64,000 nucleotides of DNA. Origin: Arthrobacter sp. FW306-07-I. GTDB taxonomy: Bacteria > Actinomycetota > Actinomycetes > Actinomycetales > Micrococcaceae. The stretch spans positions 2,480,001-2,544,000 of the forward strand of contig NZ_CP084550.1 in NCBI RefSeq assembly GCF_021800405.1, given 5' to 3'. Below, piece after piece: positions 18,145 through 27,562 of the stretch; position 1 is the first letter of the stretch, and every line of letters starts with the position of its first letter. The notes under the pieces are model-generated. The model did no database searches, was not told the origin of the DNA, and saw only the letters and a program-made list of their open reading frames with translations. Made by a program: the position numbers and the translations under genes.

Positions 18145-19512
18145 CTAAAGCTGCGCCTCCCGGCGGTCCAGCACAATCTGCTGCACGTCCAGGTAACCGG
18201 ATTGGAACCCCGCGCGGGAGTAGCAGAGGTAGAAGAGCCACATCCGCTGGAACACCGCGTCGAAGCCCAACTCCCCCACTTCCCGGGACCGCGCAAGGAA
18301 CCGCTCCTCCCACAACCGCAGCGTGGCGGCGTAGTGGTCGCCCATCCCCATGCGCTCCCGGACGCGCAGGGTGGTGTGCTGCTGCGTCACGCCCTCAATG
18401 GCCCGGACGGAGGGCAGGAACCCGCCGGGGAAGATGTACTTGTGCACCCATGTGTAGGCGTTGCGGGTGGCCAGCATCCGCCCGTGCGGCATGGTGATGG
18501 CCTGGACGGCCACCTTTCCGCCGGGGGCCAGGACGCGGTCGATCGTCTGGAAGTAGATGGGCCAGTATTCGTAGCCCACGGCCTCGATCATCTCCACGGA
18601 CACCACGGCGTCGTACTCGCCTTCCACCGCGCGGTAGTCCTGCAGCGCCACCGTCACACGGTCCGCGAACCCCGCCTCCGCAATGCGTTCCTGGGCCAGC
18701 GCCTGCTGCTCGCTGGACAGGGTGACGCTGTAAACGGTGGCACCGCGGGCCGCAGCACGCAGGGCAAGCTCACCCCAGCCCGTGCCGATTTCCAGCAGCC
18801 GGGTCCCCTTTCCCACGCCGGCCCTGTCCAGCAGCCTGTCGATCTTGGCCTGCTGGGCCGCCGCCAGGAAATCCCAACTCACCGAGGACAGCGGGCCGGC
18901 TGCCTCGGGAAACAGCGCCGATGAGTAGCTCATGGTGGCGTCCAGGAAGTTGGAGAACAGCTCGTTGGACAGGTCATAGTGCCTGGAGATGTTGCTCCGG
19001 GTGTTCTGTTCGGCGTTCCGTTCCTGGCCGGGCGTCCGGGGCAGGTACAGCGAGCGCAGCTTCTGCAGCGGCATCGGGATCAGTGCGTCCACGGAGGCGG
19101 CGAAGACTTCAAGCACCGCAGCCAGGTCCGACGCTTCCCAGTCGCCTGCCATGAAGGACTCCCCCAGTCCGATCAGCCCGTTGTCGCCGATCCGCTTCTC
19201 GAACGCGTCCGGCCGCACCATGGTCATCACCGGGGCGTCGGGACCGCTGGTCCCCAGGGCCGTTCCGTCCGGGTATTCCACCCGCAGCGGCAGCCGCTTG
19301 ACGGCTCCCTTGAACAACAGGCCGGCGGCTTTCCCGGCCACCTCTGCCTTGGGGCCCGACGGCGGCGTGGCAACACCGGGCCAGCGGTCAGGATCGATGG
19401 TGGCGGGTGACGCCGGCACACCGGTTGCGCCCCAGGCTGCAGGGGTGTGCGCGGCGGTCTGGGCCGGGTCTTCGAGGTGGGCAGTGGTGCCGTTATCGTC
19501 GGTCATTGTCAT
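18145..19512 (-). CDS. CFA-type phospholipid methyltransferase (cyclopropane synthase family)
   Basis: 455 residues. It belongs to the SAM-dependent enzymes that methylate double bonds in membrane phospholipid acyl chains. The N-terminal domain (about 65-165) is followed by RSNISRHYDLSNELF, a family hallmark, then the AdoMet loop LLEIGTGWGELAL (about 241-253) and the acidic SVEMIEAVGYEYW. The first 55 residues are low complexity. ATG overlaps the DUF1365 stop by four bases. Its partners, DUF1365 and an FAD amine-oxidase-like protein, form a triad that recurs in many bacteria, linked to modified fatty acids and singlet-oxygen stress. The exact product (cyclopropane, methyl-branched or furan precursor) is not decidable. 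Confidence 0.9.
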   Translation of the reverse strand: MTMTDDNGTTAHLEDPAQTAAHTPAAWGATGVPASPATIDPDRWPGVATPPSGPKAEVAGKAAGLLFKGAVKRLPLRVEYPDGTALGTSGPDAPVMTMVRPDAFEKRIGDNGLIGLGESFMAGDWEASDLAAVLEVFAASVDALIPMPLQKLRSLYLPRTPGQERNAEQNTRSNISRHYDLSNELFSNFLDATMSYSSALFPEAAGPLSSVSWDFLAAAQQAKIDRLLDRAGVGKGTRLLEIGTGWGELALRAAARGATVYSVTLSSEQQALAQERIAEAGFADRVTVALQDYRAVEGEYDAVVSVEMIEAVGYEYWPIYFQTIDRVLAPGGKVAVQAITMPHGRMLATRNAYTWVHKYIFPGGFLPSVRAIEGVTQQHTTLRVRERMGMGDHYAATLRLWEERFLARSREVGELGFDAVFQRMWLFYLCYSRAGFQSGYLDVQQIVLDRREAQL

Positions 19513-20240
19513 TGAACTGCCTCCTGTGAGGGGTGGTGTGGTCTGGCAACGACGGGCAGGCGTCTTGCCCAGAGCTTAATGCCCTGTATGCGGATAAGGG
19601 CGGTTACCAGCAGCGGCGCCGCGGGCACCGTCAAGGCGGCGGCGAGGATATTCGGGATGGTGGCCGGTCTCCGCCGTCCGTCCATGGTGGCGACGAAGGG
19701 CCGTTGCCCCTCCCGCTCCAGGATGATGGAGACCGCCAGCCGCTCCCCCGGCGCCGGAAGCTTCATGCGGTACTGCCCATCGACGTCGTTAAAGGGTGAA
19801 ACGTAGAACGCCTTCGGCACCGACGCCCGCCCTGCCAGGTCGGTCCGCAGCAGGTAGCAGTGCCGTTCCCCGTAGGTGTTGTGGACCTCGGCCACCACGC
19901 ACTGCAGCTCTCCGCTGGCGCGGTAGCACCAGAACAGGGTGAGCGGGTTGAAGACGTAACCGAACACCCTGGCGCTGGCCAGCATGTGGATGGGCCCGCC
20001 GTCGGGCTCTATGCCCTGGGTGCGCAGGTACCGCTCCACGTTGGACCGGATGCTGGCCTCCGGATTGCCCAGGTGGTCCCCGGCGCGGAACACTGCCAGC
20101 GGGCGGAGCAGGAGCGGCAGCCGCGGAATCGCGTCCACGTCAACGAACCAGCTGTAGCTCCGGTACGTGAAGGCGTTTTTCAAGGGACTGCGCCGCACAT
20201 GGGAAATGGACGTGCGGTAGATCGAGGCGCCCATGGTCAT
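19509..20240 (-). CDS. DUF1365 family protein
   Basis: 243 residues, usual family length. Function unproven; it is almost always beside an FAD oxidoreductase and a CFA-type methyltransferase, as here. Family features: HVRRSPLKNAFTYRSYSWFVDVD at the N-terminus, RVFGYVFNPLTLFWCY (about 90-105), EVHNTYGERHCYLL, and KAFYVSPFNDVDGQYRM. A hydrophobic segment near residue 200 could contact the membrane. ATG overlaps the upstream stop as ATGA, and its own stop overlaps the methyltransferase start the same way, so the three genes are translationally coupled. Confidence 0.9.
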   Translation of the reverse strand: MTMGASIYRTSISHVRRSPLKNAFTYRSYSWFVDVDAIPRLPLLLRPLAVFRAGDHLGNPEASIRSNVERYLRTQGIEPDGGPIHMLASARVFGYVFNPLTLFWCYRASGELQCVVAEVHNTYGERHCYLLRTDLAGRASVPKAFYVSPFNDVDGQYRMKLPAPGERLAVSIILEREGQRPFVATMDGRRRPATIPNILAAALTVPAAPLLVTALIRIQGIKLWARRLPVVARPHHPSQEAVQ

Positions 20241-21625
20241 GCAGGTTCTGCGGCGAGTTCCCGCTCCCCTTCACCGGTGGCGTCGCCCGACTCGGCCAGC
20301 GGCAGCGGCCACGTGCGGCCCAGCTTTTCTGCCGCACGCACACCGGAGAGGGCGCCGTCCTCGTGGAAGCCCCAGCCAAGGTAGGCCCCGGCGTACGCGA
20401 TCCTGCTGTTGCTTAGCGCCGCGATGGCCTGCTGGGCCTTCAGGGATTCAGGCGTGTACTGCGGGTGCTCATAGACCATCCGTTCCAGCACCGCGTCGTC
20501 GGCGATCAGCTCCGATTCACCCAGGCTCACCAGGTAGGGGCGGGCGTCCGCCGGCGTGAGCCGCTGCAGCCGGGTCAGGTCATAGCTCACCAGGACCTTG
20601 TCCGGCCTGGCGTCGCAAGCCGGCAGCCGATAGTTCCAGGACGCCCTCGCATTCTCCGACGCCGGCAGGACGGCGGGATCCCGGTGGAACACGGTGTGGT
20701 TCACCGAGTAGGGCATCCCGCCCAGCGCTTCCTTCTCCTCAGGCGTGGCATCCGCCAGGAACCCAAGTGCCTGGGCAGGATGGGTGGCAATGACCACGGC
20801 GTCAAAGTCTTCCAGTCCGTTGTCACTTGCGAGCTCAACGCCGTCGGGCAGACGCCGGATGGCCGTGACGGGCGTGTTCAGCCGAACGTCGCCCAGTGTT
20901 GCAGCGAGTTTTTCCACGTACCGGGCGGATCCGCCGGTGACCGTGCGCCATTGCGGTGAGCCCTTGATGCCCAGCATGCCGTGGTGGCCCAGGAAGGTGA
21001 ACAGGTACCGCGCGGGATAGCCAAGGGCGGTGGTGGGATCGCAGGACCATACGGCGCTGACCACCGGGGTCATGAAGTGGGAGATGAAGTAAGGGCTGAA
21101 CTTCTCCCGCTCCAGGAACGCGCCCAGCGTCAGTTCCGGGACTTCCACCTCATCGCTGACGGCCGACGGCGGCGCCGTCCTGAGCAGCTCTCTCGCCTTC
21201 CGGTAAAAGCGGGTGACCTCCAGCAGCATCAGCAGGTAGCGGCCACGCAGCAGGCTGGAAGGCTTGGCGATGATTCCCCGGGCACCGTCCCGCGCACCGG
21301 CGTATTCCAGCCCGCAGCCGTCGCAGCGGATGGACATGCTCATCTCCGAGTCCTGCGTTTCCACGCCGAGTTCGGCGAACAGCCGCAGCAGGGTGGGATA
21401 GGTCCGCTCGTTGTGCACTATGAATCCGGTGTCCACCCCGATGACGCTTCCGTCCGGCTGCGGCATGTCATGGGTGTGGGCGTGGCCGCCCAGCCGTGAG
21501 TCCGCCTCGAACAGGGTGACGTCGTCCTGCCTGTTCAGGACGTAGGCGGCGGTTAATCCCGCCACGCCGCTGCCAATGACGGCGATGCGCCGCCTGCCTG
21601 CACTTCCTGCTGGGATAAGTGACAA
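20237..21625 (-). CDS. FAD-dependent amine-oxidase-like oxidoreductase (COG2907 type)
   Basis: 462 residues. Probably oxidises or desaturates an acyl lipid in the DUF1365/CFA pathway. The dinucleotide-binding motif is at the N-terminus (RIAVIGSGVAGLTAAYVL) with the ribose-binding acidic residue in TLFEADSRLGGHAHT; DTGFIVHNERTYP and late AYAGAYLGWGFHEDGALSG (FAD-contacting) complete the fold. The frame is open 100 codons upstream, but those overlap the divergent regulator. I chose TTG at 21625, preceded by AGAGGAG at 6 bases. First gene of the four-gene operon ending in tspO, 96 bases from the divergent LysR-type gene. Confidence 0.88.
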   Translation of the reverse strand: MSLIPAGSAGRRRIAVIGSGVAGLTAAYVLNRQDDVTLFEADSRLGGHAHTHDMPQPDGSVIGVDTGFIVHNERTYPTLLRLFAELGVETQDSEMSMSIRCDGCGLEYAGARDGARGIIAKPSSLLRGRYLLMLLEVTRFYRKARELLRTAPPSAVSDEVEVPELTLGAFLEREKFSPYFISHFMTPVVSAVWSCDPTTALGYPARYLFTFLGHHGMLGIKGSPQWRTVTGGSARYVEKLAATLGDVRLNTPVTAIRRLPDGVELASDNGLEDFDAVVIATHPAQALGFLADATPEEKEALGGMPYSVNHTVFHRDPAVLPASENARASWNYRLPACDARPDKVLVSYDLTRLQRLTPADARPYLVSLGESELIADDAVLERMVYEHPQYTPESLKAQQAIAALSNSRIAYAGAYLGWGFHEDGALSGVRAAEKLGRTWPLPLAESGDATGEGERELAAEPA

Positions 21626-21721
21626 TTTATGCTCCTCTGCTGAACATTTGTCGCTGGGCCGGGTATACAGACGGCAATTCGGCGCAGGAGCGGCCGCGGA
21701 TGGGTGCAGTACTGTGGGCTC

Positions 21722-22639
21722 GTGGTAAATCCCGTGCACCTGAAGACCCTCCTGGAGGTCACGCGGCTGGGCTCGTTCGCTGCGGCAGCCGCAACGCTTG
21801 GCTACACGGCCTCGGCCGTCTCGCAGCAGATGTCCGCGCTGGAGCGGGAAACGGGCGTAACCCTCTTCCAGCGCTCGGCGCGCGCCGTGGTCCCTACGGA
21901 GGCCGCCGTCGTCATGACCCGCCATGCCGCCAAGGTGCTCACCGACATCGAGGCGCTCATGGCTGCCGCGTCAAGGACGCAGGACACCGGAAGCCAGGAG
22001 CTGCGGCTGGGGATCTTCCCCAGCCTGGCCACCTATGTCCTGCCCCGGATCCTCAAGAACCCGGCCTGGAAGAAGCTCGGCATTGACCTGCGGGTTTCGG
22101 TGGCGGAGCCCGGCCAGACCATCCAGGGCCTGCGCACCGGCGGCGACCTGGACCTCGCGGTGGTGTTCCAGGTGGGCCAGACCGGCTTCGCCTGGCCCAA
22201 CACCATCAACCGGCAGTGGATCGGCGACGACGACTTCCGCGTGGTGCTGCCGGCAGGCTGGGGCTTCCGGGCCGATGCCAAGGTGGCGGCGGACCATCTC
22301 TCGGAAATGCCGTGGATCATGCATCACCCCGGCACCAGTGACGCCATGGTGATCGAGCGGCTGTTCGCCGGCTGCAACCTGCACCCCCGCGTGGTGGCAC
22401 ACAGTGATGACTTCCACGCCAGCCTGGAAATGGCCGCAGCAGGACTGGGTGCAGCCCTGGTTCCGGAGTTGGCGCTGCGGAACAAGCCGGCAGGCGTGGT
22501 GGTGCTGGACGTGCCCGAGATCCGGCTGGCACGGAACGTGTTTGCGCTGCTGATCAACGACCGGAAGACCGCGCGGGTGCAACTTTTCGTGGACCTGCTG
22601 GCTGAAACCCTTGCCGGGATGCGCACAGCGGTGAATTAG
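21722..22639 (+). CDS. LysR-family transcriptional regulator
   Basis: 305 residues. The N-terminal winged HTH (VHLKTLLEVTRLGSFAAAAATL, with recognition helix around SAVSQQMSALERETG) is followed by a linker helix and the periplasmic-binding-protein-like effector domain (about 95-300). The ligand is unknown. The start is uncertain: GTG at 21722 (giving VVNPVHLK) is preferred to GTG at 21704, which has no better ribosome site. It is divergent from the FAD oxidoreductase operon over 96 bases, the usual arrangement for a LysR protein controlling its neighbour, and could sense an oxidised lipid or redox signal. Confidence 0.9.
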   Translation: MVNPVHLKTLLEVTRLGSFAAAAATLGYTASAVSQQMSALERETGVTLFQRSARAVVPTEAAVVMTRHAAKVLTDIEALMAAASRTQDTGSQELRLGIFPSLATYVLPRILKNPAWKKLGIDLRVSVAEPGQTIQGLRTGGDLDLAVVFQVGQTGFAWPNTINRQWIGDDDFRVVLPAGWGFRADAKVAADHLSEMPWIMHHPGTSDAMVIERLFAGCNLHPRVVAHSDDFHASLEMAAAGLGAALVPELALRNKPAGVVVLDVPEIRLARNVFALLINDRKTARVQLFVDLLAETLAGMRTAVN

Positions 22640-22684
22640 GGCCGAACGCTGGAATGGTCTGCCCTTCAGGTCTATGTTGAGACT

Positions 22685-23191
22685 ATGAACAAGGTAGCGA
22701 GCCAGCACTTTGGGGAGATTGAGCTCAACCACGGCAGGGATCACCTCTTCGCCGCCAAGCACGAGCTGCGAGGCCACCCGCTGGAACTCGACCTGAACAT
22801 TAACGCGCACGACCACTTCGATGAAGCCGCGCTGCGGAAAGTCGAGTACCGGCTGCGCTTCCTTCCCGAGCTGGTGGACGAAGTCCGGGCCATGATTGCC
22901 GAGGAACTTGAGCAGGAGGGCACCAGCCCCCAGGAGTACCTGCACTTCCACTGCAACGCCCTCAAGGACGAGCATCTGCACAAGGTGTTTGGCGTCCAGG
23001 ACCGCAAACAGCTCACCAACGAGGTGTTCCTCAAGGCGCTGAAACTCGGCCACGTAGGGATCTACCCCGGCCAGCCCGAGCGCTACTTCGTCCTGGACTT
23101 CACCCTGGGCCAGCACTTCACGGATGAGGTCCTGGTGGCCTCCGCCGACCAGGACGGAGTGGTGGACGACGAGATCGTCTGGGAGTCCTGA
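22685..23191 (+). CDS. DUF2004-like protein
   Basis: 168 residues, soluble, function unknown. It opens with HFGEIELN, and near the end carries FVLDFTLGQHFTDEVLVAS and a final WES, the pattern I associate with DUF2004. The middle is acidic and helical (VDEVRAMIAEELEQEG). The ATG at 22685 has only a weak ribosome site. It starts 45 bases after the LysR gene on the same strand. No functional link to its neighbours is visible. Confidence 0.65.
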   Translation: MNKVASQHFGEIELNHGRDHLFAAKHELRGHPLELDLNINAHDHFDEAALRKVEYRLRFLPELVDEVRAMIAEELEQEGTSPQEYLHFHCNALKDEHLHKVFGVQDRKQLTNEVFLKALKLGHVGIYPGQPERYFVLDFTLGQHFTDEVLVASADQDGVVDDEIVWES

Positions 23192-23232
23192 AGGGCGTTT
23201 GACCCTGGCGCTGCTGAGCGGCCGGTTCCACG

Positions 23233-23952
23233 ATGGATCTCATGCATGATGTGAAAGCCGGAACGTGGCGGCTGGCTGCGTCGCTGCTCCTGGCCGGTGT
23301 GCTGGCCTCGATACTCGCCGGCGTGTTCCATGCCGAGTCCCACGACGCCAACGACCACGCCGCTTCCTTCACCGCCTACGCCAACAGCGGCATCTGGACC
23401 GCCGTGCACCTGGGCCAGTTCGTGGGGATGGCGCTTGTATGCGCGGGCCTGGTGTCCCTGTGGGCAGCCCTTGGCGTCCAGCAGCACGCCGTGGCTTGGC
23501 TTGCCCGCTTTGGTGCCCTTGCCGCCGCGGCCGCCCTGGCACTTCACGCCGTACTCCAGGCGGTGGACGGGGTTGCCCTGAAGCAGGCGGTGGACGCCTG
23601 GGCCGCAGCTCCGGAGCCTGAAAAAGCGGCGCGTTTCGCCACGGCGGAGGGCATTCGCTGGCTGGAGTGGGGCACGCGCAGCTACCAAAGCTTCCTGCTG
23701 GGAACGGCACTGGTGCTGCTGGGCGTTGTTGTGACCGCCACACATCGCGTTCCCCGGATCATCGGACTGCTCATGGCGCTGTCCGGGCTGGCCTACCTGG
23801 CGCAAGGATGGATCATCGGCGAAACAGGGTTTTCCGACGCCAACTCAGTGCCTACGTTGGTCGGCATCGTAGCGATTGTCGCCGCAAGTGTTTGGCTGGC
23901 AGTCAGCGCCTGGCGGATCAAGGAGACGACGGCGGCCGGACACCCCAGGTGA
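23233..23952 (+). CDS. Multi-pass membrane protein, DUF4386-like
   Basis: 239 residues with about six TM helices (near 15-33, 58-80, 92-112, 152-172, 176-193 and 205-225). It is reminiscent of DUF4386 membrane proteins, but I am not certain of the family. Function unknown. Start ATG at 23233; an ATG three codons later is equally possible. The gene is convergent with metE and shares a hairpin terminator whose left arm lies in its last codons. Confidence 0.6.
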   Translation: MDLMHDVKAGTWRLAASLLLAGVLASILAGVFHAESHDANDHAASFTAYANSGIWTAVHLGQFVGMALVCAGLVSLWAALGVQQHAVAWLARFGALAAAAALALHAVLQAVDGVALKQAVDAWAAAPEPEKAARFATAEGIRWLEWGTRSYQSFLLGTALVLLGVVVTATHRVPRIIGLLMALSGLAYLAQGWIIGETGFSDANSVPTLVGIVAIVAASVWLAVSAWRIKETTAAGHPR

Positions 23953-23966
23953 CCAGCCGCCGTCGT
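23926..23966. terminator. Bidirectional hairpin between convergent genes
   Basis: Perfect 11-bp arms ACGACGGCGGC (23926-23936) and GCCGCCGTCGT (23956-23966) with a 19-base loop. No T-tract. It sits between the membrane-protein stop (23952) and the metE stop (23974). Confidence 0.55.
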
Positions 23967-23973
23967 GGGTCCG

Positions 23974-26316
23974 CTACTTGGCCGCTTGCAGCAGTTCCGC
24001 ACGGACCGTCTGCGTGGCCTTGACCAGGTTCCGCAGCGACTCCTCCGTCTCGGCATAGCCGCGGGTCTTCAGCCCGCAGTCCGGGTTGACCCAGAGCTGG
24101 CGGGACGGGACGTGCTTGACCGCGGTCGACAGGAGCTCGGTGACCTCGGCCTCGCCCGGAACGCGGGGTGAGTGGATGTCGTAAACACCCGGACCGACCC
24201 CGCGGCCGAAGCCGTGGGACTCAAGGTCGTGGACAACCTCCATGCGGGAACGGGCGGCTTCGATGGAGGTGACGTCGGCGTCCAGGCCGTCGATCGCGTC
24301 GATGATGACGCCGAACTCCGAGTAGCAGAGGTGGGTGTGGATCTGCGTGGCGTCGGCAGCGCCCGCGGTCGCCAGGCGGAAGGATTCAACGGACCACTTC
24401 AGGTAGTCGGCCTGGTCTGCCTTGCGCAGCGGAAGCAGTTCACGCAGGGCGGGCTCATCGACCTGGATGACCTTGATACCTGCGGCTTCGAGGTCGGCGA
24501 TCTCGTCGCGCAGCGCCAGGCCAACCTGGTTGGCGGTTTCAGCCAGTGGCTGGTCGTCCCGGACAAAGGACCAGGCCAGGATGGTGACCGGACCGGTGAG
24601 CATGCCCTTCATCGGCTTGCCGGTCAGCGACTGTGCATATTCCGCCCACTTGACGGTGATGGGAGCGCTGCGGGTGACGTCGCCCCAGAGGATCGACGGG
24701 CGGGTGCAGCGTGAGCCGTAGGACTGGACCCAGCCATGGACGGTGACGTCGAAGCCTTCGAGGTTCTCGGCGAAGTACTGCACCATGTCGTTGCGCTCGG
24801 GCTCGCCATGCACCAGGACGTCGTAACCCAGCTCTTCCTGCAGGTCCACTACGCGCTTGATTTCGTCCTTCATGAGCTGTACGTACTGCTCATCGCTCAG
24901 CTCGCCCTTGCTGTTGCGGGCGCGGGCCGAACGGATTTCGGAGGTCTGGGGGAAGGAGCCGATGGTGGTGGTGGGCAGCGGCGGCAGGTGCAGCGCTTCT
25001 TCCTGGGCGGCCTCGCGGACTTCGTAGGCCGAGCGGCTGAAGTCTTTGGCGGTAAGCGCTTCGGTCCGGGCCCGGACATCAGCGCGGCGGACCCCTTCCG
25101 CGGTGGCGCGGGAACCGATCACGGCGGTGGCTTCCTCGATGGCAACCTTGGCCGCGGCCGGGTCCGGGAGGTAGGACGCCAGGGTCTTGACCTCCACGGC
25201 CTTCTGGTCGGAGAAGGCCAGCCAGCTGCGGAGCTGCTCTGACAGCTGGGTCTCCTCAGCGACGTCATGGGGGACGTGCTGGGTGGACGTGGAGGTGGAG
25301 ACGGCAACCTTGCCGGCGGCGGCCTTCAGTTGGTCCAGCTTGGCGGCGGACGCGGCGAGATCGTTGCGCCAGATGTTGTGGCCGTCCACAACGCCGGCCA
25401 CCAGGGTCTTGTTGCCCAGGCCAGCCAGCGCTGCGGCGGAGGGAACGGCGCCCTTGAAGACGTCGATGTGAAGGGCATCGATGTTCGTGGCAGCGAGGGT
25501 GCCCAGCTGGCTTTCGAGCGAGCCGTACGGGGTGGAAACCAGAATCTGCGGACGGTTGGCCGCGGCGGTCAGGACCTCGTAAGCCCTTGCAACGGCTGCT
25601 TCGATGCCGGCGGCAGGGGTTTCCTGGTCAACCACCAGGGCCGGCTCGTCGAGCTGCACCCAGTTGGCGCCGCCGTCGGCGAGCTTTTCGAGCAGCTGGA
25701 CGTAGACGGGCAGGATGTCCTCGAGGCGGGACAGTGGCGCGAAACCGGCGTGGGCGTCGTCGGAAGCCTTGGACAGGAGCAGGTAGGTCACGGGCCCAAC
25801 GATGTAGGGGCGGGTTTCGATCCCGTTGGCCAGGGCGAACGCGAACTCGTCAACCTTCGCGGTGGAGGCCAGGGTGAACTCTGTCTCCGGGCCGATTTCC
25901 GGCACCAGGTAGTGGTAGTTGGTGTCGAACCACTTGGTCATTTCGAGCGGCTGCTGCTCCTTGTTGCCGCGGGCCAGTGTGAAGTAGCCGTCGATGTCCA
26001 GCTGCCCGTCGGCGTTGAGCAGCTTGCCGAAGCGGGCAGGAACGGCACCCAGGTGCGCGGTGGTGTCGAGGACCTGGTCGTAGTAGGAGAAGGTGCCCGG
26101 CACGGCGGCGGCTTCGGTGAGCCCGAGTTCCTGGAGGCGGCGGGCGGCGGCCAGCTGGATGTCCTTGGCGGCGGCGTCCAGGGCAGCGGCGCCGATCTTG
26201 CCGGCCCAGTAGGCCTCCACGGCCTTCTTGAGTTCGCGGCGGCGGCCGATGCGGGGGTAGCCGAGAAGTGAAGCGGACGGGAACGGGGTGTTTTTGGGTG
26301 CAGTCAGCTCAGACAT
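23974..26316 (-). CDS. metE: Cobalamin-independent methionine synthase
   Basis: 780 residues, full length. It transfers the methyl of methyltetrahydrofolate polyglutamate to homocysteine. The N-terminal barrel starts LLGYPRIGRRRELKKAVE. The C-terminal catalytic barrel carries the zinc ligands: His and Cys in IHTHLCYSEFG, Glu in SIEAARSRME, and Cys in VNPDCGLKTRG. Homocysteine-binding LPTTTIGSFPQT is present. It starts 74 bases downstream of metF, which supplies its methyl donor, and is probably on the same transcript. No cobalamin riboswitch was found before either gene. Confidence 0.97.
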   Translation of the reverse strand: MSELTAPKNTPFPSASLLGYPRIGRRRELKKAVEAYWAGKIGAAALDAAAKDIQLAAARRLQELGLTEAAAVPGTFSYYDQVLDTTAHLGAVPARFGKLLNADGQLDIDGYFTLARGNKEQQPLEMTKWFDTNYHYLVPEIGPETEFTLASTAKVDEFAFALANGIETRPYIVGPVTYLLLSKASDDAHAGFAPLSRLEDILPVYVQLLEKLADGGANWVQLDEPALVVDQETPAAGIEAAVARAYEVLTAAANRPQILVSTPYGSLESQLGTLAATNIDALHIDVFKGAVPSAAALAGLGNKTLVAGVVDGHNIWRNDLAASAAKLDQLKAAAGKVAVSTSTSTQHVPHDVAEETQLSEQLRSWLAFSDQKAVEVKTLASYLPDPAAAKVAIEEATAVIGSRATAEGVRRADVRARTEALTAKDFSRSAYEVREAAQEEALHLPPLPTTTIGSFPQTSEIRSARARNSKGELSDEQYVQLMKDEIKRVVDLQEELGYDVLVHGEPERNDMVQYFAENLEGFDVTVHGWVQSYGSRCTRPSILWGDVTRSAPITVKWAEYAQSLTGKPMKGMLTGPVTILAWSFVRDDQPLAETANQVGLALRDEIADLEAAGIKVIQVDEPALRELLPLRKADQADYLKWSVESFRLATAGAADATQIHTHLCYSEFGVIIDAIDGLDADVTSIEAARSRMEVVHDLESHGFGRGVGPGVYDIHSPRVPGEAEVTELLSTAVKHVPSRQLWVNPDCGLKTRGYAETEESLRNLVKATQTVRAELLQAAK

Positions 26317-26390
26317 GGAAGATCCTAAGTTTTTTGGGCAGCCCTGACGTCGGGCTGGTCGGGTAAAGGTGTGTAAGGAGCGCGAAACGC

Positions 26391-27365
26391 TCAGCTGGCG
26401 AGCTGGATGCGGGCGGCGGATTCCCGCCGGCCGTGCTGGCTGCCGGGTCGGCTTCGCCGGGGCAGGGCCAGCTTGTCCAGCACTTCCAGCGCGCTTTGGT
26501 GCTCGTTGAAGGTGTAGATGTGGATGCCGGGAGCGCCGGCGTCCAGGGCCGCATTGGCCAGGTCCACCGTCGCGTCGACCCCGATGTGGAGCCGTTCGAG
26601 GTCGGTCTCGGCGGCGGCCAGCTTGGCCATCAGTTCCGGCGCGGGCTCCACGCCGGTGAGCTGTCCCAGGCGGTTGAGCCGGCGGAGGCTGGTGAGCGGC
26701 ATGACGCCGGGAATGATAGGGATGGTCACGCCGGCGCGCCGGGCCCTGGTGAGCAGGTCGGCGTAGTGCCTGGTCTCAAAGAACACCTGTGTGATGGCGA
26801 AGTCGGCGCCGGAACGCTGCTTGGCCAGCAGCACCTCGACGTCGTGCTCCTCGCTGGGCGATTCCGGATGGCGGGCGGGATAGGCCGCCACGCCGACCGC
26901 GATCTTGCCGGCACAGAGCAGGGCCGAACGGCGCTGCTCCACGCGGCGGATGAGTTCAATGAGGTCCTGGGCGTACCGAAGGGATCCGGCGGCGGGTGCG
27001 CCGGCGTCCTTGGGAAGGTCTCCGCGCAGGGCAAGGATGCCCCGTACGCCGGTGTCCAGCAGTTCGCCCACGATAGTGGCTAGTTCCTGCGGGCTGTTGC
27101 CCACGCAGGTCAGGTGGGCCAGCGGCCGCAGCGTGGTCTCGAGCAGGAGCCGATTAATGAGTTCGACGGCGGTGTCCCGGTTGGAGCCGCTGGCGCCATA
27201 GGTCACGGAGACATAGTCCGGCTCAGTGGTTTCCAGTTCCCGGATGGTGGTCCAGAGGGTTTCCGCTGCTGCAGGGGAACGGGGCGGGAACAGCTCATAG
27301 GACAGCGCCACCGGGGCGGTGTCGGAGAGGTTCGGGTGTGCGTCAATCAAACTTGGTGGTGACAT
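26391..27365 (-). CDS. metF: 5,10-methylenetetrahydrofolate reductase
   Basis: 324 residues. An FAD-containing TIM barrel that makes 5-methyl-THF for MetE. Visible family motifs: ALSYELFPPRSPAAAETLW with the catalytic Glu, YVSVTYGASGS, HLTCVGNS, ILALRGDLPKDAG, and DFAITQVFFETRHYADLL. The start ATG at 27365 has AAGGA at 5 bases; the frame remains open 49 codons further, but that part is unlike MetF and lies in the leader. The C-terminal 20 residues are basic and atypical. Confidence 0.95.
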   Translation of the reverse strand: MSPPSLIDAHPNLSDTAPVALSYELFPPRSPAAAETLWTTIRELETTEPDYVSVTYGASGSNRDTAVELINRLLLETTLRPLAHLTCVGNSPQELATIVGELLDTGVRGILALRGDLPKDAGAPAAGSLRYAQDLIELIRRVEQRRSALLCAGKIAVGVAAYPARHPESPSEEHDVEVLLAKQRSGADFAITQVFFETRHYADLLTRARRAGVTIPIIPGVMPLTSLRRLNRLGQLTGVEPAPELMAKLAAAETDLERLHIGVDATVDLANAALDAGAPGIHIYTFNEHQSALEVLDKLALPRRSRPGSQHGRRESAARIQLAS

Positions 27366-27395
27366 TTGCGTCCTTGGCTTTGGGCCATCGCCTGC

Positions 27396-27420
27396 TTTCC
27401 GCCGAAAAAACGGCGGGAAA
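27396..27420 (-). promoter_or_regulatory. Hairpin with U6 loop in the metF leader
   Basis: The minus-strand transcript forms CCGCCG-UUUUUU-CGGCGG, extended by three A-U pairs with one bulged base. It ends about 31 bases before the metF ATG. It could attenuate or stabilise the mRNA; the role is not shown by the sequence. Confidence 0.35.
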
Positions 27421-27562
27421 CCGGCAATGAATTGAGTTTGGGGAACACGGAGGGACTCCACCAGGGACGCAGCCGCGACTGTTACGCCTTGCATGAAGTA
27501 GTCCGTGAGCAAATGTCAGGCCCACATGGGGGCACCCACACCCTCCAGATCGGAGGATCGCT

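Noticed and set aside
24736..26271. Long plus-strand frames opposite metE
   Set aside because: Antisense to an intact, well-recognised MetE; no motifs.
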